From Neoroseomonas marina (GTDB lineage Bacteria > Pseudomonadota > Alphaproteobacteria > Acetobacterales > Acetobacteraceae), in contig NZ_JABBKX010000006.1 in the NCBI RefSeq assembly GCF_012927745.1, forward strand, positions 62,001 to 126,000: a stretch of 64,000 bases of DNA. Reading direction: 5' to 3'. A program made the translations under genes and the position numbers. The notes beneath the pieces were generated by a model. It was not told the origin of the DNA. It ran no database searches and worked only from the letters and a program-made list of their open reading frames with translations. Below, one piece after another: positions 52,487 to 60,699 of this stretch. How positions within the stretch are numbered: the first letter of the stretch is position 1; the number at the start of each line of letters is the position of its first letter.

Positions 52487-53569
52487 TCAGGCGAGCAGGT
52501 AGGCGGCCCCCGAGCGTTCGCAGATGCCGCGGATCAGCGTGTCGAGGGAGGCCGGGATCGGGATCCCCTCGGCGAGCCGCCGCCGATGCTCCGCTTCCTC
52601 GGGATCGCCGGCGACGAGAACCGGCTTCGAGGGATCGGCCGCCGGCGTCGCGTGCAGCACGTCGATGACGTCGTCGAGGTCGTCCTCGAAGGCGCCCGGG
52701 GCGCGAAAGGCGGCCGGGTCGATCGCCATGAAGAAATGGCCGATGTCGTCCGGGTCGCCCGGCTTCTGCGTGCGGTTGCGGATCGGCGAGAAGGAAGAGC
52801 CGACCAGCGTCCCGCCCAGGATATGCACCATCATGGCGAGGCCGTAGCCCTTGGCACTCGCCATCTCCGCCGTGCCGCCCAGGGGGGAGAGTCCGCCATC
52901 GGGCCGGTTGAACACGATGTCGAAGCCCTGCTTCGGGTCGGTCACCGGCTGGCCCTTCGCATCCAGCACCCAACCCGCGGGCAGTTGGCGGTCGTTGAGG
53001 TCGTAGACCTTCACCTTGCCGGCCGCGGTCGTCGTCGTCGCCATGTCCAGCACGAAGGGCGGATGCCGCTTCGCCGGGGCCGCGAAGGCGAGGGGATTGG
53101 TGCCGAGCACCGGCGCCGCGCCGCGCGTCGGCACCATGGTCACGCCGCGCGTCGCCGAGGTGACCATGCCGATCGCCCCGCGCCGCGCGGCGATGCGCGC
53201 ATAGACGCCCGCCGCGCCGAAATGGTGCGAGTTGCGCACGCCGACGATGCCGACGCCGGCCTCCTTCGCCTTGTCCACCGCGAGGTTCATCGCGAAGGCC
53301 GAGACCGGATGCCCGAGCCCCGCGCCCCCGTCCACCAGGGCGGTGCAGGCGGTCTGCTTCTCGATGCGCGGCCGCGCCTGCAGCTTCAACGAGCCGTCGC
53401 GGTAGCGCTTCTCATAGGTCATCAGCATCGAGATGCCGTGGCTGTCGACGCCGAGCAGGTCGGTCTCGATCATCGCCTCCACGGTCGTCTGCCGCAGGTC
53501 GGGGGCCATGCCCCAGGATTGCAGGATGGCCTCGATCTGCGCGCGCACGCGCTCATGCGGAACGTTCAC
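52487..53569 (-). CDS. Ldh-family NAD(P)-dependent oxidoreductase
   Basis: 360-residue member of the malate/L-lactate/ureidoglycolate dehydrogenase (Ldh_2) family, an unusual non-Rossmann fold. LLGVDSHGISMLMTYEKR and GVRNSHHFGAAGVYARIA supply the conserved catalytic histidines, and LVGSSFSPIRN is in the C-terminal part. The start is a GTG at 53569, four bases after the upstream gene's stop. Function: probably oxidises a 2-hydroxy acid. A paralogue occurs at 57254-58348. Confidence 0.92.
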   Translation of the reverse strand: MNVPHERVRAQIEAILQSWGMAPDLRQTTVEAMIETDLLGVDSHGISMLMTYEKRYRDGSLKLQARPRIEKQTACTALVDGGAGLGHPVSAFAMNLAVDKAKEAGVGIVGVRNSHHFGAAGVYARIAARRGAIGMVTSATRGVTMVPTRGAAPVLGTNPLAFAAPAKRHPPFVLDMATTTTAAGKVKVYDLNDRQLPAGWVLDAKGQPVTDPKQGFDIVFNRPDGGLSPLGGTAEMASAKGYGLAMMVHILGGTLVGSSFSPIRNRTQKPGDPDDIGHFFMAIDPAAFRAPGAFEDDLDDVIDVLHATPAADPSKPVLVAGDPEEAEHRRRLAEGIPIPASLDTLIRGICERSGAAYLLA

Positions 53570-53573
53570 GGTG

Positions 53574-54359
53574 TCAGGCGCCTTCGCGGATGAAGGGGTT
53601 GGTCAGGTGGCCGATGCCGGTGATCTCGATGTCCACCACGTCGCCATGCCTGAGGTCCGGCGAGACGCCGTCAGTTCCCATCCAGATCACGTCGCCCGGA
53701 TGGAGCGTGATGTTGCGCGTCATGGTCGCGATGAACTTCGCCACGCCGAACAGCATGTGGTTGGTCGCGAAGCGGGTCCGCACCTCCCCGTTCAGGCGCA
53801 CGATGGTCTCGGCGGCGTCGAGGTCGAGATCGGTCTCGATCCAGGGGCCCATCGGCTTGAAGGTGTCGGTGTTCTTGGATCGCCAGAAGGTGCGGTCGGC
53901 CTTCTGCCAGGTGCGCTCGCTGACATCGTTGCCGATAGTCCAGCCGAGCAGGCAGGAGAGCGCAGTCTCCTCCGTCAGGTGCTTGGCCTTCTTCCCCACC
54001 ACGGCGACGAGCTCGCCCTCGTAGTGCACTTTCTCGGTGGCGTCGGCGGGGATGACGACGGTCTCGCCATGGGCGATCAGCGCATTGGCGGCGCGGTATC
54101 CCATGTCGGGCTTGGCCGGGATGTTCGGTACCTCGCCGCGCCGGGCCGCGCCTTCCTTCACATGTTCCACGTAGTTCAGGCCCGCCGCGTAGAATGTGGG
54201 CGGGATGACCGGCACTTCGATCTTCACGGCCGGGAGGTCGTGGCGCCGTGGCGTCGGCTCATAGCCGCGGAAGGGGTCGCCGGCGACCTCGGCGATGCGG
54301 TCGCCTTCCAGGATGCCGTAGGCCGTGCGGCCTTCGGCCGAGAAGCGGATCCAGCGCAT
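53574..54359 (-). CDS. Fumarylacetoacetate-hydrolase-family protein
   Basis: 261-residue FAH-family enzyme. Metal ligands and core are in VHYEGELVAVVGKKAKH (Glu-x-Glu pair) and TIGNDVSERTWQ, with GPWIETDLDLD and DVIWMGTDGVSPDLRHGDVVDIEI near the end; the latter is diagnostic. Members hydrolyse, decarboxylate or isomerise acylpyruvates and 2-keto acids. Its start overlaps the TauD stop by one base (TGATG), so both are coupled. Confidence 0.92.
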   Translation of the reverse strand: MRWIRFSAEGRTAYGILEGDRIAEVAGDPFRGYEPTPRRHDLPAVKIEVPVIPPTFYAAGLNYVEHVKEGAARRGEVPNIPAKPDMGYRAANALIAHGETVVIPADATEKVHYEGELVAVVGKKAKHLTEETALSCLLGWTIGNDVSERTWQKADRTFWRSKNTDTFKPMGPWIETDLDLDAAETIVRLNGEVRTRFATNHMLFGVAKFIATMTRNITLHPGDVIWMGTDGVSPDLRHGDVVDIEITGIGHLTNPFIREGA

Positions 54360-55258
54360 CAGGCGGCCAGCGCCTGGCGGACGAAGTCGGGCTGGAAGAC
54401 CTTGTCGGCCATGACCTGGCAGCGCTTCATCAGGCGGTGCTCATCCGGGCCATAGTCCGGGATGGCATTGTGCAGCGTGCCGATGTTGTCCCAGATCAGC
54501 AGGTCGCCTTCGGACCAGACATGGGTGTGCAGGAAGCGCGGCTGCAGCTGGTGCTCGAACAGGGCTTCCAGCACGCGGTCGCTCTCGGCCTCGTCCAGTT
54601 CGTTGATCCGCACCGCGTAGCCGGGATTGCAGTAGAGCACCTTCCGCCCGGTGATTGGGTGGGTGAGGAAGACGGGGTGCACGGAAGGCGGGCGCTTGGC
54701 GCGCTGTTCCGGCGTCAGCGGCTGGCGGCCGCTGGTGCCGCGCTTGACCATCATGTCCCAGAACTTGTTGAAGTCATGCGTCGCCGTCGCGTTCTCGAGC
54801 CGGCGCTTCAGACCGGCATCCAGCGCGTCAAAGGCCGCGTGCATGTTGGCGAAGACGGTCGAACCCAGCACCTTCCCGTCGCGCCGCGGCACCTTGTGCG
54901 CGTTCAGCACGTTCACGAATCCCATCGTGTCGCGATAGGACATGTCCGTGTGCCAGTCCTGACCCGCATCCGCGAGGCCGATCGGCTGCCCGTTCTCGAC
55001 GATGTTGGACAGGATGCCGACCTCGGGGATGCCGGGTTCCTGGAACTTCCCCGTCAGCGAGGTCTGGATCGACCCGAAGCGCAGCGAGAAGTCCCGCAGC
55101 GCCGCGGGTTCGAGCAACTGGCCCGGAAAGCACAGCACGCCATGCGCGCCGAGGGCGCGCAGCACGGCCGCGAAATCGGGCGACGACAGGGGTTTCGAGA
55201 GATCGATGCCGGTCACGCTGGCGCCGAGGACGCCGCCGGTCGGTCGGATGGTGAGCAT
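54359..55258 (-). CDS. TauD/TfdA-family Fe(II)/2-oxoglutarate dioxygenase
   Basis: 299-residue dioxygenase. The iron-binding facial triad is His103 and Asp105 (DWHTDMSY) and His263 (GTLHNAIPDY); Arg275 (HRLMKR) binds 2-oxoglutarate. Substrate might be a sulfonate, aryloxyacetate or similar acid, not readable from sequence. First gene of the enzyme cluster, about 140 bases from the divergent ABC-like gene at 55398; the promoters for both lie in 55259-55397. Confidence 0.92.
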   Translation of the reverse strand: MLTIRPTGGVLGASVTGIDLSKPLSSPDFAAVLRALGAHGVLCFPGQLLEPAALRDFSLRFGSIQTSLTGKFQEPGIPEVGILSNIVENGQPIGLADAGQDWHTDMSYRDTMGFVNVLNAHKVPRRDGKVLGSTVFANMHAAFDALDAGLKRRLENATATHDFNKFWDMMVKRGTSGRQPLTPEQRAKRPPSVHPVFLTHPITGRKVLYCNPGYAVRINELDEAESDRVLEALFEHQLQPRFLHTHVWSEGDLLIWDNIGTLHNAIPDYGPDEHRLMKRCQVMADKVFQPDFVRQALAA

Positions 55259-55397
55259 CGCGCTTCTTCCCTAGCCTTCGGGCGTCTGCCGCGCCCGGCT
55301 CCCGGCAGGCTACGCCGCACCCGCCGGGGCGACAATCCACGCCGGGCTTGGAAGCATCCCGGCGCGGGGCCAGTGTGGCGCGGACGCAGGAGCCCCG

Positions 55398-57257
55398 ATG
55401 CCGCCGCCGACCGAGACCGCAGCCGCGCCGACGATGCCGGAGGCCGCCCGCCCGGCGGGCTTCTTCCGCGACTTCCTGCGCCTGGCCGGGGGCTTCTGGC
55501 TGCGCGGCCCGCGGCGCTGGTATGCGCGGTTCTGGACGGCGGCCATGGCGCTGCTCTGCGCCGCGCAGGTCGCCCTCGCGATCCGGCTGAATCTCTGGAG
55601 CGCGGACCTGTTCGACGCGCTGGAGCGGCGCTCCATGGACCGCTTCCTCACGCAGATCGAGATCTTCGCCCTGATCGTGGCCGGCGCGGTCCTCGCCAAT
55701 GCGCTGCACATGGTAGCGCGCCGGCGGGTCAACCTCGCCTGGCGCGCATGGCTGACGCAGCGCGTCGTCGGTGACTGGATGCTGGATGCGCGCCACTACC
55801 AGGTCGCGCAGATCCCGGGTGACCACGACAACCCGGATGGCCGTATCGCCGAGGACATCCGCATCGCGACCGAGTATGCCGTCGACCTTGCGCATACGCT
55901 GCTCTACGCGACGCTGCTGCTGATCACCTTCATCGGCGTGCTCTGGAGCCTGTCGGGCCGGGTCGAGGTGTTCGGCGTTCCGATCCCCGGACACATGGTC
56001 GCGCTCTCGGTCGGCTTTGCCGCGCTCGGTTCGGTGGTGGCCTTCCTGCTTGGCCGACCGCTGGTGCGTGCGACCGATCATCGCCAGACGCGCGAGGCCG
56101 ATTTCCGCTTCGGCCTGGTCCGCGCGCGGGAGACCGCCGAGCCCATCGCGCTGGCGCGCGGGGAGGGCCGGGAGCGCCAGCGTCTGGCGACCCTGTTCGA
56201 CGGCATCGCGCCGGCCTGGGCAGCGCAGACCCAGGGCCTGGCGCGGCTGACCGGCTTCTCCGCCGGCTACATCGCTTTGGCGCCGGTCTTCCCGATCCTC
56301 GTCGCGACCCCGCGCTTCATCGAGGGGACGATCACGCTCGGCATGCTCATGCAGACGGCGCAGGCCTTCCAGCAGGTGACGGCCGCACTCTCCTGGCCCG
56401 TCGACAACCTCCAGCGCATCGCCGAATGGCGCGCCTCGGTCGAGCGCGTCCTGTCGCTCGAGGACGGCATCCGCATCGTCGCGGCCGAAGCGGCGCGCGA
56501 GGGGCCGGACGCCATCATGCTCGACCGGACCGGCGTGCAGGGGCTCGGCGCACGCGGCCTGTGCGTGGCCGAACCGGACGGCACCGCGATCCTGAGCGAC
56601 ATCACCCTGCATGTCGCCGCCGGGGAACGGGTCCTGGTCGACGGCGATGCCGGCGCCGCGCAGTCCCTGTTCCGCGTGCTCGCCGGCATCTGGCCCTGGG
56701 GCCGCGGCATCGTCGACCTGCCGCCGGACCAGGCGATCGCGACGGTGGGCGAGCGGCCGCATCTGCCTGCCGGCCCGCTGCACGACGCGATCGTCTTCCC
56801 CGATGCCGCCGCGGACCATCCGCGAGAGGCGGTGGAACGCGCCCTGGTCGCCGCCGGCCTTGGATCGCTGGCCGAGCGGGTCGCGGAGGCCGCGGATTGG
56901 GAAGGCATCCTGGGCATCGTGGAACTCCAGCGCGCTGCCTTTGCGCGGCTGATGTTGCAGAAGCCGCGCTGGGTGCTGCTGGGGGACACGACCTCGGCGC
57001 TCGAGGCGGACGAGGCGGACGACATGATCCGGCTGCTCGCCGCCGAACTGCCGGAGGCGGGGCTGCTGGTGCTCGGTCGCCATCCGGGCCCGGCGGAACG
57101 CTTCACCCGCCGCCTCACCCTGCGCCGCCTGCCCGGCGGCGAGATCCTGTTGCGCGAGATCCATGCGCGGCGCGAGGCGGCCCGCGCGCCACGGCGCCGC
57201 CCGTTGCCGCTGGTGGATTGGCTCCGCCGCGGCTACGAGCAGCGCCGGCAGTACTAG
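55398..57257 (+). CDS. SbmA/BacA/YddA-type ABC membrane protein with degenerate ATPase domain
   Basis: 619-residue inner-membrane protein. The N-terminal half is an SbmA_BacA-type transmembrane domain (GFFRDFLRLAGGFWL, NPDGRIAEDIR, QTREADFRFGLVRARETAEPIALARGE, ITLGMLMQTAQAFQQVTAAL). The C-terminal half has the length and fold of a nucleotide-binding domain, but every ATP motif is broken: Walker A is GDAGAAQS (416-423; Lys replaced by Gln422), the signature LSxGE is LGIVE (505-509), and Walker B LDE is LGD (528-530). No signal of frameshift: the frame is open throughout and tail residues look normal. Confidence 0.88.
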   Translation: MPPPTETAAAPTMPEAARPAGFFRDFLRLAGGFWLRGPRRWYARFWTAAMALLCAAQVALAIRLNLWSADLFDALERRSMDRFLTQIEIFALIVAGAVLANALHMVARRRVNLAWRAWLTQRVVGDWMLDARHYQVAQIPGDHDNPDGRIAEDIRIATEYAVDLAHTLLYATLLLITFIGVLWSLSGRVEVFGVPIPGHMVALSVGFAALGSVVAFLLGRPLVRATDHRQTREADFRFGLVRARETAEPIALARGEGRERQRLATLFDGIAPAWAAQTQGLARLTGFSAGYIALAPVFPILVATPRFIEGTITLGMLMQTAQAFQQVTAALSWPVDNLQRIAEWRASVERVLSLEDGIRIVAAEAAREGPDAIMLDRTGVQGLGARGLCVAEPDGTAILSDITLHVAAGERVLVDGDAGAAQSLFRVLAGIWPWGRGIVDLPPDQAIATVGERPHLPAGPLHDAIVFPDAAADHPREAVERALVAAGLGSLAERVAEAADWEGILGIVELQRAAFARLMLQKPRWVLLGDTTSALEADEADDMIRLLAAELPEAGLLVLGRHPGPAERFTRRLTLRRLPGGEILLREIHARREAARAPRRRPLPLVDWLRRGYEQRRQY

Positions 57258-58348
57258 ACCGGGCTCTTCACTCCGAGCCGCGTCGCGGTGGCGAGGATGT
57301 TCGACCAGGTCTCGGCCGGCAGCGGCACGCCATGGGCGGTGCGGTCGGCGCGGCGCTGGTTCTCGGGGTCGCCGGGCAGCAGCACGGGCTCGGCCGGGTT
57401 TGCCGGCTGCGTCGCCGCGATCCAGTCGGCATAGACGAGGCCCATGCGCTCGAATTCCGCCTGGGTGCCGAAATGCCTGGGCGAGATGAAGACCGAGAGC
57501 ATCCCGTTGGCGATGCGCCCGCGCTCGTTCACCGGGCCGGAGGTGCCGCCGGCGGTGAGGCAGCCGGCCAGCATCTCGCACATGAAGGCGAGGCCCGAGC
57601 CCTTGTGCTCGCCGAAGGCGCGGATCGCGCCCTTGCCATTGGCCGGGTTGCGCGGCCCGACCGCCTCGTAGGGGCCGTAGAGCGTGTGCGGATCGGTCGA
57701 GAGCCGCCCGTCCGGCTCGATCAGCGCGCCCTCGGGCAGCTTCTTCCCGCCCGAGGAAGCGACCAGCACCTTGCCTTCCGCGACGAGCGAGGTCGCGAAA
57801 TCGAGCACCAGCGGCTTGTCGGGCAGCGGCACGCCGATCGAGACCGGGTTGGTCGAGAAGCGCCGCTCCACCCCGCCGAAGGGCGCCACCAGCACCGACC
57901 CCGCGACGTTGACGAAATGGATCGAGATCAGCCCCGCGGCGATCGCCTGCTCGGCATAGTCGCCGACGCGGCCGATATGACCGGCGTTGCGCAGCGCGGT
58001 GACGCAGACGCCGTGCTGCTGCGCGCGCGCGATGCCGAGTGCGACGGCCTGCGGCGCCACCGTCTGGCCGAAGCCCCACTTGCCGTCGAGCACGGCGAAG
58101 GCGCCGCCATCGGTCACCACCTCGGCGTCCTGGCCCTTCACCACGAAGCCGGCCTCGAGCCATTCGACGTAGCGGGGCACGCGCACCACGCCATGGCTGT
58201 CATGCCCGGCGAGGTTGGCGCCGACCAGGTGCGTCGCGATGCGCCCCGATTCCGCCGCGTCGCAGCCGGCGGCGACGAAGATGTCGCTCACCAGCGCGGT
58301 CAGCGCGGGGGTGGGGATGCGGAGCTGGTCGGCGGGCGCTTCGGCCAT
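57254..58348 (-). CDS. Ldh-family NAD(P)-dependent oxidoreductase
   Basis: 364-residue member of the malate/L-lactate/ureidoglycolate dehydrogenase family. LAGHDSHGVVRVPRYVEWL and ALRNAGHIGRVGDYAE carry the conserved histidines; STNPVSIGVPLPDKPLVLDFATS and FGEHKGSGLAFMCEML are typical. The stop overlaps the convergent ABC-like gene by four bases. The start at 58348 (MAEAPADQL) follows AAGGAGGAA. It is clearly distinct from the paralogue at 52487-53569. Confidence 0.93.
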   Translation of the reverse strand: MAEAPADQLRIPTPALTALVSDIFVAAGCDAAESGRIATHLVGANLAGHDSHGVVRVPRYVEWLEAGFVVKGQDAEVVTDGGAFAVLDGKWGFGQTVAPQAVALGIARAQQHGVCVTALRNAGHIGRVGDYAEQAIAAGLISIHFVNVAGSVLVAPFGGVERRFSTNPVSIGVPLPDKPLVLDFATSLVAEGKVLVASSGGKKLPEGALIEPDGRLSTDPHTLYGPYEAVGPRNPANGKGAIRAFGEHKGSGLAFMCEMLAGCLTAGGTSGPVNERGRIANGMLSVFISPRHFGTQAEFERMGLVYADWIAATQPANPAEPVLLPGDPENQRRADRTAHGVPLPAETWSNILATATRLGVKSPV

Positions 58349-58416
58349 CGGGTGCGTTCCTCCTTGGGGAGGCGCGACATTGGCCCCGCGCGCGCGGACG
58401 GTCCAGCCGGCGCGGG

Positions 58417-59523
58417 TCAGCCCTGCGCGCCGGCCGCCAGGATGCGCCGGAACAGCGGCACCGCCGCGACGAGGTCCGCCACCGCGACGCATTCCCGCGG
58501 CGTATGCGCGGCGCCGATCCCGCCGGGGCCGAGCACCAGGCAGGGCGCGAGGTCCTGCAACTCGCTGGCATCCGTTCCGTAGGGCGCGGTGCGCGGCGCC
58601 TGGCCGGTCACCTCGGCGCCGAGGCGCACCAGCGGGTGGTCGACCGGCAGTTCCGGCGGCGTGCCCTCGCGCTTCTCGGTCAGCGTGACGCCGGCGCGGC
58701 GGGCGGCGTCCTGCACCGCGGCCTCGATGCCCGAATAGTCGATGCTGCGGCTGCGGCGGAACTTGATGCGCGCGGTGGCCTTCGCGACCGTCACGTTCAC
58801 CGCCGTGCCGTGGTTGTCCACGACCAGGTTGAAATCGGAGAAGGGCGGGTCGTAGGCCGCATCGTGGAAGGCGGGGTCGTGGCGAAGCCGTTCGAAGATC
58901 CCCTTCATCTCGGCGAGGAAGGGGATCAGCGCCCAGTTCGCGTTGACACCCTGACCGGTCGAGGAATGCGCCTGCACCCCGGTCGCGACCGCCGTGTATT
59001 CGATGTGGCTGCGATGCCCGCGCACAGGCCCGAGGCCGGTCGGTTCCGCCACCACGATGCCCTTCAACCCGAGCGAGCGCGCGGCATCGGAGGCGGCGAT
59101 CGCCCGCGCGCCCTGCTTCGATGTCTCCTCGTCGGTCGTCAGCAGCAGCGTGACCGGAACGTCCGAGGGCATGCCCCGCGCTGCGACGACGCAGGACGCG
59201 ACCGGCCCCTTCATGTCGACCGAACCGAGGCCGTGCAGCACGCCGTCGATCACGCGCGGCGTCCAGGGCGGGTCGGTCCAGCTCGTCTCCGGCACCGTGT
59301 CCATGTGGCCGGAGAGCGCGTAGCCGCCCTTCGGCCCGCGATGGGCGACCAGCACGCGCTTGGCCACGCCGTTCGCGTCCAGGTAGTCCAGCCGCTCGAT
59401 GTCGAAACCGGGCAGGGCGGCTTCGAGCCGGTCCGCGACAGGAATGTTCGAGACGGAGGAACGGCTGTCGATCGCAACGAGATCGGCGGCCAGGCTCAGG
59501 ACGGCATCGGCATCTTCGGACAT
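58417..59523 (-). CDS. M20-family metallopeptidase (acetylornithine deacetylase-like)
   Basis: 368-residue zinc hydrolase of the ArgE/DapE/CPG2 group. The first zinc ligand lies in LSGHMDTVPE and the bridging Asp in GLGSVDMKGPVA; catalytic Glu-Glu in TTDEETSKQG; dimerisation-domain His in VQAHSSTGQG; last His in IGAAHTPRE. It would cleave an N-acyl or peptide bond. It starts 68 bases upstream of the Ldh gene and diverges from a threonine-synthase-like gene, with 51 bases between. Confidence 0.93.
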   Translation of the reverse strand: MSEDADAVLSLAADLVAIDSRSSVSNIPVADRLEAALPGFDIERLDYLDANGVAKRVLVAHRGPKGGYALSGHMDTVPETSWTDPPWTPRVIDGVLHGLGSVDMKGPVASCVVAARGMPSDVPVTLLLTTDEETSKQGARAIAASDAARSLGLKGIVVAEPTGLGPVRGHRSHIEYTAVATGVQAHSSTGQGVNANWALIPFLAEMKGIFERLRHDPAFHDAAYDPPFSDFNLVVDNHGTAVNVTVAKATARIKFRRSRSIDYSGIEAAVQDAARRAGVTLTEKREGTPPELPVDHPLVRLGAEVTGQAPRTAPYGTDASELQDLAPCLVLGPGGIGAAHTPRECVAVADLVAAVPLFRRILAAGAQG

Positions 59524-59574
59524 GGGCGCAGCATCCCTTGCCGGACGGGCGCGGGCAAGCGAGGCTCCCGCGCC

Positions 59575-60699
59575 ATGACCGAAACCGCCTACCTCGACCC
59601 CCGCACGGGGCGCACCTATCCCCTCGCGACGCCGCGCTGGTGCGGCGACGACCGGGCCCCGCTGTTGCTGACGCCGTTGCCCGGCATCACGCGCGACGCG
59701 ATCCGCACGGAGGAACGCTCGCTGTGGCGCTACGGCGCAGCACTTCCCTTCGTGCCGGAGGACCCGATCAGCATGGGGGAGGGGTGCACGCCGCTCGTCC
59801 CGCGGGTGATCGGCGGCGCCTCGGCGCTGCTGAAATGCGAATGGTTCATGCCGACCGGGTCCTTCAAGGATCGTGGTGCGAGCGTGATGCTGTCCCTGCT
59901 GCGCGCGCAGGGCGTGACCGATGTGCTGGAAGATTCCTCGGGCAATGGCGGCGCGGCCGTGTCCGCCTATGCCGCCGCAGGCGGGATGAAGGCGACGATC
60001 TTCGTCCCCGCCAGCACCTCGCCGGCCAAGACGGTGCAGTCGCGCGCCTCGGGGGCGACGATCCAGCTCATCCCCGGCAGCCGGCAGGATTGCGCCGATG
60101 CCGCGCTCGCGGAGTCCGAGCGAATCTTCTACGCCAGCCACAACTGGCACCCCTTCTTCCTGCACGGCACCAAGACGCTCGCCTATGAGCTGTGGGAGGA
60201 TCTTGGCTTCGTCGCCCCGGACAACGTGATCGTGCCCTGCGGCGCGGGGTCGAACGTGCTCGGTTGCGGGATCGGCTTCGCGGAACTGGTCCGTGCCGGC
60301 GAGATCGCCCGCAGCCCGCGCATCTTCGCCGCCCAGCCGGCGAATTGCGCGCCGATCGCCCGCGCCTTCCTCGGGCAGGCGCCGGTCGCCGCGCAGCCGA
60401 CCATCGCCGAGGGCACCGCCATCGCGCAGCCGCTGCGGACCATGGAGGTCAACCAGGTCCTCAGCGAGACCGGCGGCGGCGCGGTGATGCTGAGCGAGGA
60501 GGAGATCGCGGCCGCGACGCTCGACCTCGCCCGCACCGGCATCTATGTCGAGCCGACCTGCGCCCAGGCGGCGGCGGCCTTCGCGCGGCTGCTCGAGGCC
60601 AGGACGATCCGCGCCGACGAGACGACGGTCGTCGTGCTGACCGGCACGGGGCTGAAATCCACCCCGCGGATCGCGGAACTGCTCGGGGTGGCGGTCTGA
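59575..60699 (+). CDS. Threonine-synthase-like PLP enzyme (fold type II)
   Basis: 374-residue PLP-dependent lyase. The Schiff-base Lys98 lies in PTGSFKDRG, preceded by MGEGCTPLVPR; SSGNGGAAVSAYAAAGG is the conserved phosphate-binding loop, and VPCGAGSNVLGCGIGFAEL binds the cofactor phosphate. The domain order fits threonine synthase or a diaminopropionate/serine dehydratase-like enzyme. The next gene starts in its stop codon. It probably acts on an amino acid freed by the neighbouring peptidases. Confidence 0.88.
   Translation: MTETAYLDPRTGRTYPLATPRWCGDDRAPLLLTPLPGITRDAIRTEERSLWRYGAALPFVPEDPISMGEGCTPLVPRVIGGASALLKCEWFMPTGSFKDRGASVMLSLLRAQGVTDVLEDSSGNGGAAVSAYAAAGGMKATIFVPASTSPAKTVQSRASGATIQLIPGSRQDCADAALAESERIFYASHNWHPFFLHGTKTLAYELWEDLGFVAPDNVIVPCGAGSNVLGCGIGFAELVRAGEIARSPRIFAAQPANCAPIARAFLGQAPVAAQPTIAEGTAIAQPLRTMEVNQVLSETGGGAVMLSEEEIAAATLDLARTGIYVEPTCAQAAAAFARLLEARTIRADETTVVVLTGTGLKSTPRIAELLGVAV

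Noticed and set aside
54828-58163. 1111-codon minus-strand open frame
   Set aside because: Spans TauD, the ABC-like gene and an Ldh gene in other frames; composition is low-complexity and no domain is visible.
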